The notes under the pieces: model-generated
Told to the model about the DNA's origin: nothing
The model's input: only the letters and a program-made list of their open reading frames with translations
The model's database searches: none
Virus record (IMG/VR): IMGVR_UViG_3300032087_000854
Location: 1 to 48,918 of that record
Strand: one strand, 5' to 3'
DNA from: a virus
Length of the DNA: 48,918 nucleotides
Shown here: piece by piece, positions 31,067 through 40,446 of the stretch
Layout: each line of letters starts with the position of its first letter
Position numbering within the stretch: the first letter of the stretch is position 1
Program-made: the position numbers and the translations under genes

Positions 31067-33550
31067 ATGGCTGAAAGAAAAGAGATACTTTCAGACCTAA
31101 GCAGCAAGATAGCTGAGGGCAACATTCGTGAAGCCTACCGTACCTTTGAAGAATTACCTGTCGTAGATCAGATAGCCGTTAGCATATCACCAGGCGTTGG
31201 TGATGCTCTTGCAGCCTATGAGGTAGGAGAGTTTGGTGCTAGGGCTAAAACTAACATAGAAGAAAAAGATTACCTTGGTGCAGCAGGAAACACAGGTCTA
31301 GCTGCTTTAGCTGGCATAAGTTTAATACCATTATTTAGATTTCTTAGAGGTGCTAGAGGTGTAACGAAGTCTGCGTCAAAAACTGTAGACGCTCCCAAAA
31401 CCCCTGACAAACCCCTTACTGAGGAGCCGTTGCAGCTCTCACCACCTAAGAAAGTAGAACCTGAGCTTCCTGAAGTGCAACCCTTCCAACCAAAAGGCAT
31501 AGAGGAGATTTCTTACAGCACAACCCAGCCTGCAATAAAGCTTGGGTCTAAGGCTAGAAAGTGGGTAAACGGCTTACATCCACAATCTCCAGGAAAAAAA
31601 GTCCAAGAATTAGCCCCTGAAGAATGGGTCAAGCGTTTGATTGACTCTGGTATACCCAAAGGAGAGCTTAGATTATTAAGAATCCTAGACGAGGCTAATG
31701 AAATCAATCCTAAGTTCTTGAATGAGGCTGCAGGGTCTAAAACTGTGTCCCGTCAGTTTCTTGATGATTACATGGATAGATCTCAAAGAGATGCTATTCA
31801 AATGCGTGGAGTTCCAAAAGATAACCTTGAAGCACCTAATACTAGATTTGCTAACGAAGATTTACAACAAACACAGAATCAAGCTGTTTATCACGTTAGA
31901 GGATCAGGAGAATACAGAGGTAAAGCTGATCATTACAGAGGACTTAAGTACCCTGATGGCACAACAGGAGACAAAGCCTATGTATTTGATGGTGTCGGTA
32001 CTACCGACCCAAGAGGTAGATACACACTTGCTTACGGTTTTGATGATTCTTCAGAATACATAGATAAAGGCAAAAAGATACAAAAAGCCTTTGATGAGCT
32101 AGATATTAAAGACGGTGATTACTTTGACAGTATCTTCAGAGTTCAATCAGACTTCCAAGGAGAAGTCGCTGATACCTATCTGCCTAAAATGCAAAGAGAT
32201 TTTACAGCTACTATTGCTACCATTGAAAACACAGACAGATTACCTTTTATAAACATTAATAACGCAACACGTAGTTATCAACAAAACCTTACAGATCAAC
32301 TAAAAGGTTTAAATTCTCAATCACGTATGTTATCAAGAAATTTGAAAGCTAATTTTGTAAATGCTGTTGCAAATAATGATATTCCCGCTTTGAAAAAAAT
32401 ATTAGGCGAAGATTTATATAAAGCATTTACCGATAACAAATTAGCAGAAAAGATACCAGGTAAGTTTTTTGCACCCAATGATGCGTTTGATGTTGGTGCT
32501 ACAGGCAGAGCAGTTAGTTTTACAGAGTTTGTAGATGGATTTATAGCACGAAATCCAAAAATGACAAAAAAAGAGGTTATAGACAATATATATAACAAAC
32601 TTGGTGTAAATCGAGATATAAAGAATTTAGCACCCGAATCAGAAACTCTCGCTGTTATAGACACTATTTTTAAACAAAGAAGATCTATTGATGCAATAAA
32701 TAAAAAAATTATAGGCAAGTCTGCTAACGCTAGAGGTGGTTTCGTAGATCCAGCACAACAAAAAGTAATTCTTAAAAAGCTTAAAGACTACAATAGACAG
32801 ATTGATGAAATAAATGCATCTATTGCATCTGGTGCAGATGTTGATGTTGATAGGATTATAGGTCAACTAAATAGAGGTGTGTTAGATCTAGATATAGATA
32901 AAATGTCTATTTCTCCTAGAGATGTAGAAAGAGTTACAGGCAGACCTTTCACAGAGTCTTTAGATAAAACTCCAGAAGAAATTTATAACATGACGGTTGG
33001 ACCCTTGGGAGGAAGACAAAAATATTTCGATGCAGGTCCAAGAGTAGAGGACAGAGTAAAAGCTTATTTTGATGACATTGCCGATGACGGCAAAACTTTT
33101 TTAGAATTAGCAAACGGTGTTAAAGTTTTGAAAAAAGCTGTAGGAATTAACGCTAAAGACTTTGGTATGAAGATAGATCCATACTTTGATGGCGGTAATT
33201 CTAAGTATATGAAGCTACCTGTAAGAGCCAGAGTTCTTGATGCTTACCGAAAAGGCAGACAAGGTGTGCATATTGGTAATAAACAAGCACAAACTGAGGG
33301 TAGTCCAGAAAGAATCGTACAACAATACACTAGCGGCGAGAAAGAAATACAAAAGATACTAGATGAACTCATACCAAACAGAGCTAATCAAAAGGGTATG
33401 ATTTCTAAAGTAGAGGGCACAGATACCGAATACGATGGAACTTACCTCAAATTTACTGATGAATTGAAAGAAGCTATCAAAGATAAAGGTATAGATGCCT
33501 TTAAACTAGGTGGACCCGTAGAAATAGACAAAATGTTAGTTGAGTTATGA
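31067..33550 (+). CDS. Large virion-associated protein (827 aa)
   Basis: Starts at ATG 6 bases after the preceding stop; ends in a four-base overlap with terL. Residues 55-100 are hydrophobic (LGAAGNTGLAALAGISLIPL), then a Pro-rich linker (100-145). The middle (about 285-390: ADHYRGLKYPDG, RYTLAYGFDD, FRVQSDFQGE) resembles domains found in large polyvalent phage proteins injected with DNA. The C-terminal 400 residues are helical and basic. A catalytic centre is not recognisable. Probably packaged and ejected, but assignment is weak. Confidence 0.55.
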   Translation: MAERKEILSDLSSKIAEGNIREAYRTFEELPVVDQIAVSISPGVGDALAAYEVGEFGARAKTNIEEKDYLGAAGNTGLAALAGISLIPLFRFLRGARGVTKSASKTVDAPKTPDKPLTEEPLQLSPPKKVEPELPEVQPFQPKGIEEISYSTTQPAIKLGSKARKWVNGLHPQSPGKKVQELAPEEWVKRLIDSGIPKGELRLLRILDEANEINPKFLNEAAGSKTVSRQFLDDYMDRSQRDAIQMRGVPKDNLEAPNTRFANEDLQQTQNQAVYHVRGSGEYRGKADHYRGLKYPDGTTGDKAYVFDGVGTTDPRGRYTLAYGFDDSSEYIDKGKKIQKAFDELDIKDGDYFDSIFRVQSDFQGEVADTYLPKMQRDFTATIATIENTDRLPFININNATRSYQQNLTDQLKGLNSQSRMLSRNLKANFVNAVANNDIPALKKILGEDLYKAFTDNKLAEKIPGKFFAPNDAFDVGATGRAVSFTEFVDGFIARNPKMTKKEVIDNIYNKLGVNRDIKNLAPESETLAVIDTIFKQRRSIDAINKKIIGKSANARGGFVDPAQQKVILKKLKDYNRQIDEINASIASGADVDVDRIIGQLNRGVLDLDIDKMSISPRDVERVTGRPFTESLDKTPEEIYNMTVGPLGGRQKYFDAGPRVEDRVKAYFDDIADDGKTFLELANGVKVLKKAVGINAKDFGMKIDPYFDGGNSKYMKLPVRARVLDAYRKGRQGVHIGNKQAQTEGSPERIVQQYTSGEKEIQKILDELIPNRANQKGMISKVEGTDTEYDGTYLKFTDELKEAIKDKGIDAFKLGGPVEIDKMLVEL

Positions 33551-35007
33551 ACCTAGCACACCTATCGGATCAGGAAATAAAAGAGACTCTGGTTCTCAAA
33601 GAACGCCTCCAAACCCTTGAAAAACAGGCAAAATGCCAAGAAAGTTTCCTAGAATACATCAATTATATGTGGCCAGAGTTCATTTGTGGTCGACATCACA
33701 AGATATTTGCAAAGAAGCTTGAAGACGTAGCAAACGGCAAAATCAACCGTTTAATCGTTAATATGCCCCCTAGACACACCAAATCTGAGTTCTGTTCTAC
33801 CTATTTCCCTGCTTGGATCATGGGTAAACAGCCAAATCGTAAGATTATGCAGACTACCCACACAGGCGAACTAGCTGTAAGGTTTGGTCGTAAGGTCAGA
33901 AACATGATGGATACCGACAGATATAAGCGTATCTTTACCGAAGTAGAACTCCAAGCTGATTCTAAATCTGCTGGTCGTTGGGAAACCAACAAAGGAGGCG
34001 AATATTTCGCTGCTGGTGTCGGCGGTGCTATTACAGGTCGTGGTGCGGATCTACTAATTATTGATGACCCGCATTCAGAACAAGACGCTCTGAGTCCCAG
34101 TGCGTTAGAATCTTGTTGGGAATGGTACACTTCTGGACCTAGACAGCGTTTGCAACCTGGTGGAGCCATCATTCTAGTGATGACACGTTGGTCTTCTATT
34201 GATCTAACGGCAAAACTGCTTGATGCACAAAAAGAAGATAACGCTGATCAATGGGAAGTGGTAGAGTTTCCTGCTATCTTTCCTGAAACCAACAATGCCT
34301 TATGGCCTGAGTTCTGGGAACTATCTGAGTTAGAGAAAGTTAAAGCTTCACTTCCTGTACAGAAATGGAACGCACAGTGGATGCAGACTCCTACTTCTGA
34401 AGAAGGTTCTATTATCAAACGTGAGTGGTGGAACATCTGGGACAGTGAATCTATGCCGCCAGTAAGCTATATCATACAAAGCTACGATACGGCTTTTTCT
34501 AAAAAAGAAAACGCTGACTACTCGGCTATATCCACATGGGGTATTTTTAGACCAACTCCTGATTCACCCGATTGTATTATTCTGCTCGATGCACAAAAAG
34601 GCAGATGGGACTTTCCTGAGCTTAAACGTATAGCTTATAACGAATATAAATATTGGGAACCAGACATGACATTGATTGAAGCAAAAGCCTCTGGTACACC
34701 TTTGACTCACGAACTTAGAAGACTAGGCATACCTGTTGTAAATTATTCACCGACTAGAGGACACGATAAATCAACCAGGATGCACTCAGTTGCACCTATA
34801 TTTGAATCAAACCTAGTTTATGCACCAGAACGTAAGTTTGCAGAAGAAATGATTGAAGAGTGTGCGTCTTTTCCTTTTGGTAAAAATGATGATTTATGTG
34901 ATACTATGACTCAAGCCCTCATGAGATTTAGAGAGGGTGGCTTAGTTTCTCTGGATGATGATTATATGGACGAGGAAAAAGCACCGATTAGAAGGGTATA
35001 TTACTAA
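33547..35007 (+). CDS. terL: Terminase large subunit
   Basis: 486 residues, packaging motor ATPase and nuclease. Adenine-side Q motif region at 44-55 (EFICGRHHKIFA), atypical Walker A MPPRHTKSE (73-81), Walker B LLIIDDPH (169-176), and coupling motif VMTRWSS (211-217). The RNase-H-like nuclease has D314 (QSYDTAF), D324 (NADYSA), E378 (LIEAKASG) and a late Asp in FGKNDDLCDTM. Translationally coupled to the portal gene by one shared base. Complete at normal length. Confidence 0.95.
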   Translation: MNLAHLSDQEIKETLVLKERLQTLEKQAKCQESFLEYINYMWPEFICGRHHKIFAKKLEDVANGKINRLIVNMPPRHTKSEFCSTYFPAWIMGKQPNRKIMQTTHTGELAVRFGRKVRNMMDTDRYKRIFTEVELQADSKSAGRWETNKGGEYFAAGVGGAITGRGADLLIIDDPHSEQDALSPSALESCWEWYTSGPRQRLQPGGAIILVMTRWSSIDLTAKLLDAQKEDNADQWEVVEFPAIFPETNNALWPEFWELSELEKVKASLPVQKWNAQWMQTPTSEEGSIIKREWWNIWDSESMPPVSYIIQSYDTAFSKKENADYSAISTWGIFRPTPDSPDCIILLDAQKGRWDFPELKRIAYNEYKYWEPDMTLIEAKASGTPLTHELRRLGIPVVNYSPTRGHDKSTRMHSVAPIFESNLVYAPERKFAEEMIEECASFPFGKNDDLCDTMTQALMRFREGGLVSLDDDYMDEEKAPIRRVYY

Positions 35008-37481
35008 TGGCGATAGATAAAGAAATTAATCCAACAGTTCTCAACGAAGAAAACCAAGTGCCTTTAGGTGATGAGGGAATGGAAGTAGCATTAGCTGCGA
35101 TTGAAGAAGCTGGTATGGAAGACTTTGTATTGCAAGATGACGGCAGTGCAATATTAGAAGCTGATATGCAAGAATCTATGGAAACAGGGTTCAACGAAAA
35201 CTTAGCTGAGATGTTAAGTGAATCTGATCTCGGCAGAATAGCTAACGAGCTAGTAGACGGCATTGATAGAGACAAGTCATCACGTGAAGACTGGGAAAAG
35301 ACTTACACCGATGGTTTGAAATACTTAGGCATGAAGTTTGACGATGAAAGGTCTGAGCCTTTTGAAGGTGCTTCTGGTGTTATTCATCCGTTATTAGGTG
35401 AAGCAGTCACAACCTTCCAAGCACAAGCATACAAAGAATTATTACCCTCTGGTGGACCTGTAAAAACACAAGTTATTGGTGCATACGATACTGCGGTAGA
35501 GGAACAAGCACAAAGAGTCAAAGACTTTATGAATTATCAAATTATTCATGTTATGGAAGAGTTTGATGAAGAGTTAGATCAGATGCTCTTTTACTTACCC
35601 CTTGCAGGTTCTGCATTTAAGAAAGTTTACTACGATGAAACTCTAGGCAGAGCTGTATCTAAGTTTGTTGCACCTGAAGATTTAATTGTGCCTTACTACA
35701 CTACCGATTTAGAGTCTTGTCCAAGAATTACTAACGTGGTCAAAATGCCAGAAAATGAAGTAAGAAAACTCCAAGCGATTGGTTTTTACCGAAAAGTAGA
35801 CATAGATACAGGTGAAGAACCTGATATGTATTCTGAAGCTAAAGAAGAAATCAACAAGTTATCAGGCATGGAGCCTTCTTATGATGATGGCGAAGTATCC
35901 ATACTTTACGAAGTACACTGTAATTTAGATATTGATGGTTTTGAGGACACTGATGAAACTGGTGAGCTAACAGGTGTAAAACTGCCATATATCGTAACGA
36001 TTGATTCAGGATCTAACGAAATACTATCTATCCGTAGAAACTTCCAAGAAGAAGATCCTATGAAGAACAAGATTGAATACTTTGTTCACTTCAAGTTTTT
36101 ACCAGGACTAGGATTTTATGGTTTTGGTTTAACGCACATGATAGGTGGTTTATCTAAAGCTTCTACATCAATACTAAGACAGCTTATTGACGCTGGTACC
36201 CTTGCTAACTTACCTGCTGGTTTTAAAACTAGAGGTATAAGAATTAGAGATGAAGATACACCGATTCAACCAGGTGAGTTCAGAGATGTTGATGCTCCTG
36301 GTGGATCACTTAGAGAATCTATCCAACCACTACCATTCAAAGAGCCTAGTGGCACTTTGTTAAACCTACTAGGTATATTGGTAGACGGTGGTAAAAAGTT
36401 TGCTTCTATTGCTGAAATTAATACAGGTCAGGGTAATCCTAATGCACCTGTAGGCACAACATTAGCTTTACTAGAAAGATCTACTAAAGTTTTAAGTGCT
36501 ATTCACAAAAGATTACACAATTCACAGAAAAAAGAGTTTAAGTTACTTGCACAAGTATTTAAGGAGTACCTACCCCCAGAGTACCCTTATGCCGTAGCTG
36601 GTGGCAATGCCGCGATAAAATTATCTGATTTTGATGATAATATAGATATATTCCCTATCTCTAACCCCGATATATTTAGCCAATCTCAACGCATTGCCAT
36701 GGCACAAGAAATGATGCAGTTAGTTCAATCTAATCCTGAAGTGCATGGTCCTAATGGTATTTATGAGTCTTACAAAAGAATGTACTCAGCTATAGGTGTG
36801 GATAATATTGAAAAAATATTGACTCCACCACCACCGACAGAACCAAGTCCACTAGAAGCAGGTTTTGAAAACAACAAGCTATTACTAGGTCAACAGGCTC
36901 AAGCCTTTGGTCAACAGAACCATGATGCACATATATCAACGCATATTGCTCTGTTGCAAACACCACCGGTGCAAATGAACGCACAGGTACAAGCTTTGAT
37001 ACATTCACATATCATGCAACATTTACAAATGAAAGCTGATGCTATGGCTGAACAACAAATGCCACCTGAAGCTATGCAACAGTTTCAGCAACTACAACAA
37101 CAGTCTCAACAGGCAAATCCTGCTGAGGCACAACAATTGGTGCAACAAGCAGGTGATATATTGGCACAGTTCTCTGCACCGATTATGGCAGAACTTATTA
37201 CTCAATACAGTCAGCAAGTAGCTGATCCTAGTGACGAAGATCCATTAGTTGCCATAAGAAAACAAGAACTTGCCCTCAAAGGTCAAGAGTTATCTATGGA
37301 ACAACAACAGTTCTTACAAGAAGAAAAACGTAAAGCTATGGACGCACAAAGACGTATTGATGTTGATAGAGAAAGAATAGAAGCTATGGAAGATATTGCA
37401 GATTTACGTGATGATACTGCTAGAGCTAGGTTAGAACAGCAAGCACGTTTTAAAATGTTAGATATGCAAAATAAAAATTAA
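35007..37481 (+). CDS. Portal protein, P22-like
   Basis: 824 residues, the dodecameric ring through which DNA enters and leaves the capsid. DKSSREDWEKTYTDGLKYLG (about 89-108) and SGVIHPLLGEAVTTFQAQAY are typical of P22-type portals, and the length is close to theirs. A Gln-rich helix (about 675-725, QQFQQLQQQSQQ) and a charged C-terminal helix fit the barrel that P22 portals extend into the capsid. Follows terL by one shared base. Family call firm. Confidence 0.85.
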   Translation: MAIDKEINPTVLNEENQVPLGDEGMEVALAAIEEAGMEDFVLQDDGSAILEADMQESMETGFNENLAEMLSESDLGRIANELVDGIDRDKSSREDWEKTYTDGLKYLGMKFDDERSEPFEGASGVIHPLLGEAVTTFQAQAYKELLPSGGPVKTQVIGAYDTAVEEQAQRVKDFMNYQIIHVMEEFDEELDQMLFYLPLAGSAFKKVYYDETLGRAVSKFVAPEDLIVPYYTTDLESCPRITNVVKMPENEVRKLQAIGFYRKVDIDTGEEPDMYSEAKEEINKLSGMEPSYDDGEVSILYEVHCNLDIDGFEDTDETGELTGVKLPYIVTIDSGSNEILSIRRNFQEEDPMKNKIEYFVHFKFLPGLGFYGFGLTHMIGGLSKASTSILRQLIDAGTLANLPAGFKTRGIRIRDEDTPIQPGEFRDVDAPGGSLRESIQPLPFKEPSGTLLNLLGILVDGGKKFASIAEINTGQGNPNAPVGTTLALLERSTKVLSAIHKRLHNSQKKEFKLLAQVFKEYLPPEYPYAVAGGNAAIKLSDFDDNIDIFPISNPDIFSQSQRIAMAQEMMQLVQSNPEVHGPNGIYESYKRMYSAIGVDNIEKILTPPPPTEPSPLEAGFENNKLLLGQQAQAFGQQNHDAHISTHIALLQTPPVQMNAQVQALIHSHIMQHLQMKADAMAEQQMPPEAMQQFQQLQQQSQQANPAEAQQLVQQAGDILAQFSAPIMAELITQYSQQVADPSDEDPLVAIRKQELALKGQELSMEQQQFLQEEKRKAMDAQRRIDVDRERIEAMEDIADLRDDTARARLEQQARFKMLDMQNKN

Positions 37482-37520
37482 AACTTGCAAATTAAAAAAT
37501 AAATACACATAATAAAACCC

Positions 37521-37727
37521 ATGATTAAAAGAACAGAGATAAGTCAACAGAAAACACCCAAGGTTTTGAAAAACAAAAACAGCTACAGCAACAAAGGTAA
37601 TGGATCTTTGAAAACTAAAGCTGGTACTTTTTCAGCTAATACTAAACCTCAGCCTGGTATGGGCAAAGGTAAAGCTAGAGGCATGGGTGCTGCCGAGTTC
37701 GGTGGCAAGTTTTCTGGAATCTATTAA
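37521..37727 (+). CDS. Small basic protein (68 aa)
   Basis: Lys/Gly-rich (KVLKNKNSYSNKGNGSLKTK, GMGKGKARGMGAAEFGG), no hydrophobic core, so probably disordered. No ribosome site visible. Stop overlaps the next ATG by one base. Packing beside the portal suggests a minor head component. Confidence 0.55.
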   Translation: MIKRTEISQQKTPKVLKNKNSYSNKGNGSLKTKAGTFSANTKPQPGMGKGKARGMGAAEFGGKFSGIY

Positions 37728-37933
37728 TGGATCCAGTTTGGCTGGCTAACAAGTTCCTAAAAGAACTTGAAGCCAGGAGAGAGGACACCAAAGATGCTAT
37801 GTTAGCAGGGTGTAAAGACTTTTCTCAGTATGAATATTTGCGTGGGCGTTACAGTTCTCTAGCCGATGCAGAAAATATATTTAGAGAACTGCTAGGAAAA
37901 ATACAACAAGATGAGCAAGATACAAGTCCCTGA
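37727..37933 (+). CDS. Small helical protein (68 aa)
   Basis: MDPVWLANKFLKELEARRED and YLRGRYSSLADAENIFREL form two helices. Overlaps the GroES-like gene by 23 bases. Recurrent next to head genes in marine phages; function unknown. Confidence 0.6.
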   Translation: MDPVWLANKFLKELEARREDTKDAMLAGCKDFSQYEYLRGRYSSLADAENIFRELLGKIQQDEQDTSP

Positions 37934-38405
37934 TCATGTTGCAAAGTCGATAGAGGCAGAGCAAAAAGCACAACAACAAGAAGAAACTAAAACCGAAGAA
38001 ACAACAGATAATGTTGCCTACGTCAAAGAAGAGGCACGGGTTTTAGATCCAACACTTTTAGAAAAATCATTTTTAGAACGTATGCCCCAGCCTACAGGTT
38101 GGCGGATACTTATATTACCTTACAAAGGTAAAGCAGTTACTGAAGGAGGAATCCACTTAGTTCAATCAACCGTAGATAGAGAATCTCTAGCTACAGTTGT
38201 TGGCTATGTAGTAAAAATGGGTCCTGATTGCTACAAGGATACAAGCAAGTTTGATCATCCTTGGTGCCAGGAAAAACAATGGGTATTGATAGGCAGATAT
38301 GCTGGTGCTCGTTTCAAACTCGGTGATGAGTCTGAATGCAGAATCATTAACGATGATGAGGTGATAGCTACCATCCTAGATCCTGACGATATTCTTGCAG
38401 TATAA
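37911..38405 (+). CDS. GroES-like co-chaperonin
   Basis: 164 residues: a polar N-terminal extension (1-55) followed by a Cpn10 barrel (PTGWRILILPYKGKAVTEGG, with a mobile-loop-like segment IHLVQSTVDRESLATV, then GRYAGARFKLGDE and the C-terminal EVIATILDPDDIL). It would cap host GroEL to fold the capsid protein, as T4 gp31 does. No GroEL gene is seen. It sits directly before the scaffold and capsid genes, which supports this role. Confidence 0.85.
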   Translation: MSKIQVPDHVAKSIEAEQKAQQQEETKTEETTDNVAYVKEEARVLDPTLLEKSFLERMPQPTGWRILILPYKGKAVTEGGIHLVQSTVDRESLATVVGYVVKMGPDCYKDTSKFDHPWCQEKQWVLIGRYAGARFKLGDESECRIINDDEVIATILDPDDILAV

Positions 38406-38414
38406 GGAGAAAAA

Positions 38415-39353
38415 ATGGCTGAAGAAAATGCAAAGGTTGTAGAAGAGACAGAAGTAGAAGAAGGAGAGATTGTTGAAATAGAACCTGTTGAAGAAGCGAA
38501 AGCACAAACGAAGATACCTATGGAGTCTGACGACAAAGAAGCAGACGAACAAATAGAAGATGTATCTGATACACCAGAAGCAAAGAAAGAAGAAGAATTA
38601 GAAGATTATTCTAAAAGCGTACAAAAAAGAATTAATACGCTAACTAGAAAATTAAGAGAAGCTGAAAGAGGCCAGGAGTCTGCATACGAATATGCAAAAA
38701 GAACTGCTGCCGAAAACGAACATCTTAGACAAAGAAGCTCTAATCTTGATAGATCTTACTTGATGGAAGCTGAAAATAGGCTTAAATCACAAAAACAACA
38801 AGCTATGACTGCTTTAAAATCTGCTCATGAAAACCAAGATTATGAGAAGGTTGCAAAAGCACAAGATGTTTTAGCTAAGATTGCTGTAGAGGAAAATAAA
38901 ATTGTTTCTTCAAAAACAGCAATAGAACAACAACCCGTTCAACAACCAACAAATGTACAGCAAAACTATCAACAACCTGCACCACAATACCAGGCTCCAC
39001 CACAGCTTGATGAAAAACAAGAAGCATGGGTAGAGAAAAATAAATGGTTTGGTGAGGATGAAATCATGACGTTGGCTGCTTTTACCATAGATCAAAAACT
39101 TGTTGCAGAAGGATACGATCCTAAATCAGATGAGTATTACTCTGAAGTAGATAAAAGATTGCGACAAGAGTTTCCACACAAGTTTGAAGAGTCTTCTGCT
39201 AAATCGAAGCCTCAACAAAAGGTGGCTTCGGCAGGCAGAGTAGCAGGTAATACCGGCTCAAAAAGACAAGTTAAGTTGTCGCCAGCAGAAGTTCAAATGG
39301 CAAAAAGATTAAACGTACCCTTAACAGAGTACGCAAAATATGTTAAAAGGTAA
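38415..39353 (+). CDS. Capsid scaffolding protein
   Basis: 312 residues with AAGGAG upstream. The first 75 residues are very acidic, then a coiled coil (about 80-170, KRINTLTRKLREAERGQESA), a Gln/Pro-rich linker (QQPVQQPTNVQQNYQQPAP) and a basic C-terminal helix (KRQVKLSPAEVQMAKRLNVP) that probably grips the capsid shell. Acidic coiled-coil composition and position before the capsid gene are typical of scaffolds. Confidence 0.8.
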   Translation: MAEENAKVVEETEVEEGEIVEIEPVEEAKAQTKIPMESDDKEADEQIEDVSDTPEAKKEEELEDYSKSVQKRINTLTRKLREAERGQESAYEYAKRTAAENEHLRQRSSNLDRSYLMEAENRLKSQKQQAMTALKSAHENQDYEKVAKAQDVLAKIAVEENKIVSSKTAIEQQPVQQPTNVQQNYQQPAPQYQAPPQLDEKQEAWVEKNKWFGEDEIMTLAAFTIDQKLVAEGYDPKSDEYYSEVDKRLRQEFPHKFEESSAKSKPQQKVASAGRVAGNTGSKRQVKLSPAEVQMAKRLNVPLTEYAKYVKR

Positions 39354-39358
39354 TAGTT

Positions 39359-39844
39359 ATGACTGAAAAAGATAACAACGAAATAAACAGAACACCACGT
39401 TCTGCCGACACTCGAGCTACTAAAGAAGCTCGCAAACCATGGAGCCCGCCATCAATGTTGGACGCTCCTCCTGCCCCTGAAGGTTATACCTACAGGTGGA
39501 TTAGAGCCGAAAATGTAGGTCAAGAAGACAGGAAAAATGTAACTGCAAGATTAAGCGAAGGTTTCGACCTAGTGAGATTGGAAGAGTTACCTGATAATTT
39601 CCAAGTCAAATTTGACTCTATACAAGAAGGCAAACATTCAGGAGTAGTAGCCCGTGGTGGTTTGCTTTTGGCAAAGATTCCTAATGAAACGCGTGAAGAA
39701 AGAAACTCCTACTATGCTGCACGTGCTCAAACTCAGCAAGATGCTGTAGATAATGATCTTCTTAGAGAGTCTGACCCTAACTCACCGATTTTAAAACCGG
39801 AGAGGTCAAGCAAAGTAACTTTTGGAGGTGGTCAACGTAGTTGA
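39359..39844 (+). CDS. Head-associated protein (161 aa)
   Basis: N-terminus basic and disordered (TPRSADTRATKEARKPWSPP), then a compact domain (GYTYRWIRAE, VGQEDRKNVTARLSEGFDLV, LLLAKIPNETREERNSYYAA). This protein type is found next to scaffold and capsid genes of marine podoviruses. Precise role unknown; minor capsid or assembly factor. Confidence 0.62.
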   Translation: MTEKDNNEINRTPRSADTRATKEARKPWSPPSMLDAPPAPEGYTYRWIRAENVGQEDRKNVTARLSEGFDLVRLEELPDNFQVKFDSIQEGKHSGVVARGGLLLAKIPNETREERNSYYAARAQTQQDAVDNDLLRESDPNSPILKPERSSKVTFGGGQRS

Positions 39845-39882
39845 TCATCAAAATTTTAATAACAAATATAAGGTGACTTATT

Positions 39883-40443
39883 ATGGCTAACAAAAATGCC
39901 CCATTTGGAGCAAGAGTAGTAGGTAAATTAGGTTCTGGTGTCGCTAATGGCGGTACAACAGAATACGAAATTGCCTCTGGTGCTTCAGGGAATATTTTTT
40001 CTGGCGATTTAGTAAAAATGACCAACACAGGTACTATTTTAGTAGCTGCTGCTGGTGATGAAGCTTTAGGTGTGTTTAGAGGTTGTTCTTTTACAAACTC
40101 TGCGGGTGAGACTGTTTTCAGTTCTTACTATCCTGATGGCACTGTATCGTCTGATATTAAGGCATTCGTAATAGATGATCCTGATGCTGTATTTGAAATT
40201 CAAAGTGCAGGTTCTCCAGCTCAAACTGATGTCGGTTTGAACGCTGATATTTCTTATACTTCTGGCTCTACCAAAACTGGTATGTCAGCAGTTGAATTAT
40301 CAGGAACAACAGCAGCTACAACTGCTACGTTTAGAATCATGGGCTTTTCGAGTGACCCAGATAACAGTACAACAGGTTCAGCTAACGTGAATGTAATTGT
40401 TAAATTTAATGAGCATTTTTATGTCGATCCAACAGGAGTATAA
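39883..40443 (+). CDS. Capsid-associated structural protein (186 aa)
   Basis: AAGGTGA upstream of ATG. Begins MANKNAPFGARVVGKLGSG, a start seen in marine phage capsid-cluster proteins. Beta-rich with Gly/Ser/Thr repeats (TAATTATFRIMGFSSDPDNS), lacking enzymatic motifs. Three bases separate it from the capsid gene, so it is probably a decoration or minor capsid protein. Confidence 0.62.
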   Translation: MANKNAPFGARVVGKLGSGVANGGTTEYEIASGASGNIFSGDLVKMTNTGTILVAAAGDEALGVFRGCSFTNSAGETVFSSYYPDGTVSSDIKAFVIDDPDAVFEIQSAGSPAQTDVGLNADISYTSGSTKTGMSAVELSGTTAATTATFRIMGFSSDPDNSTTGSANVNVIVKFNEHFYVDPTGV

Positions 40444-40446
40444 ATA

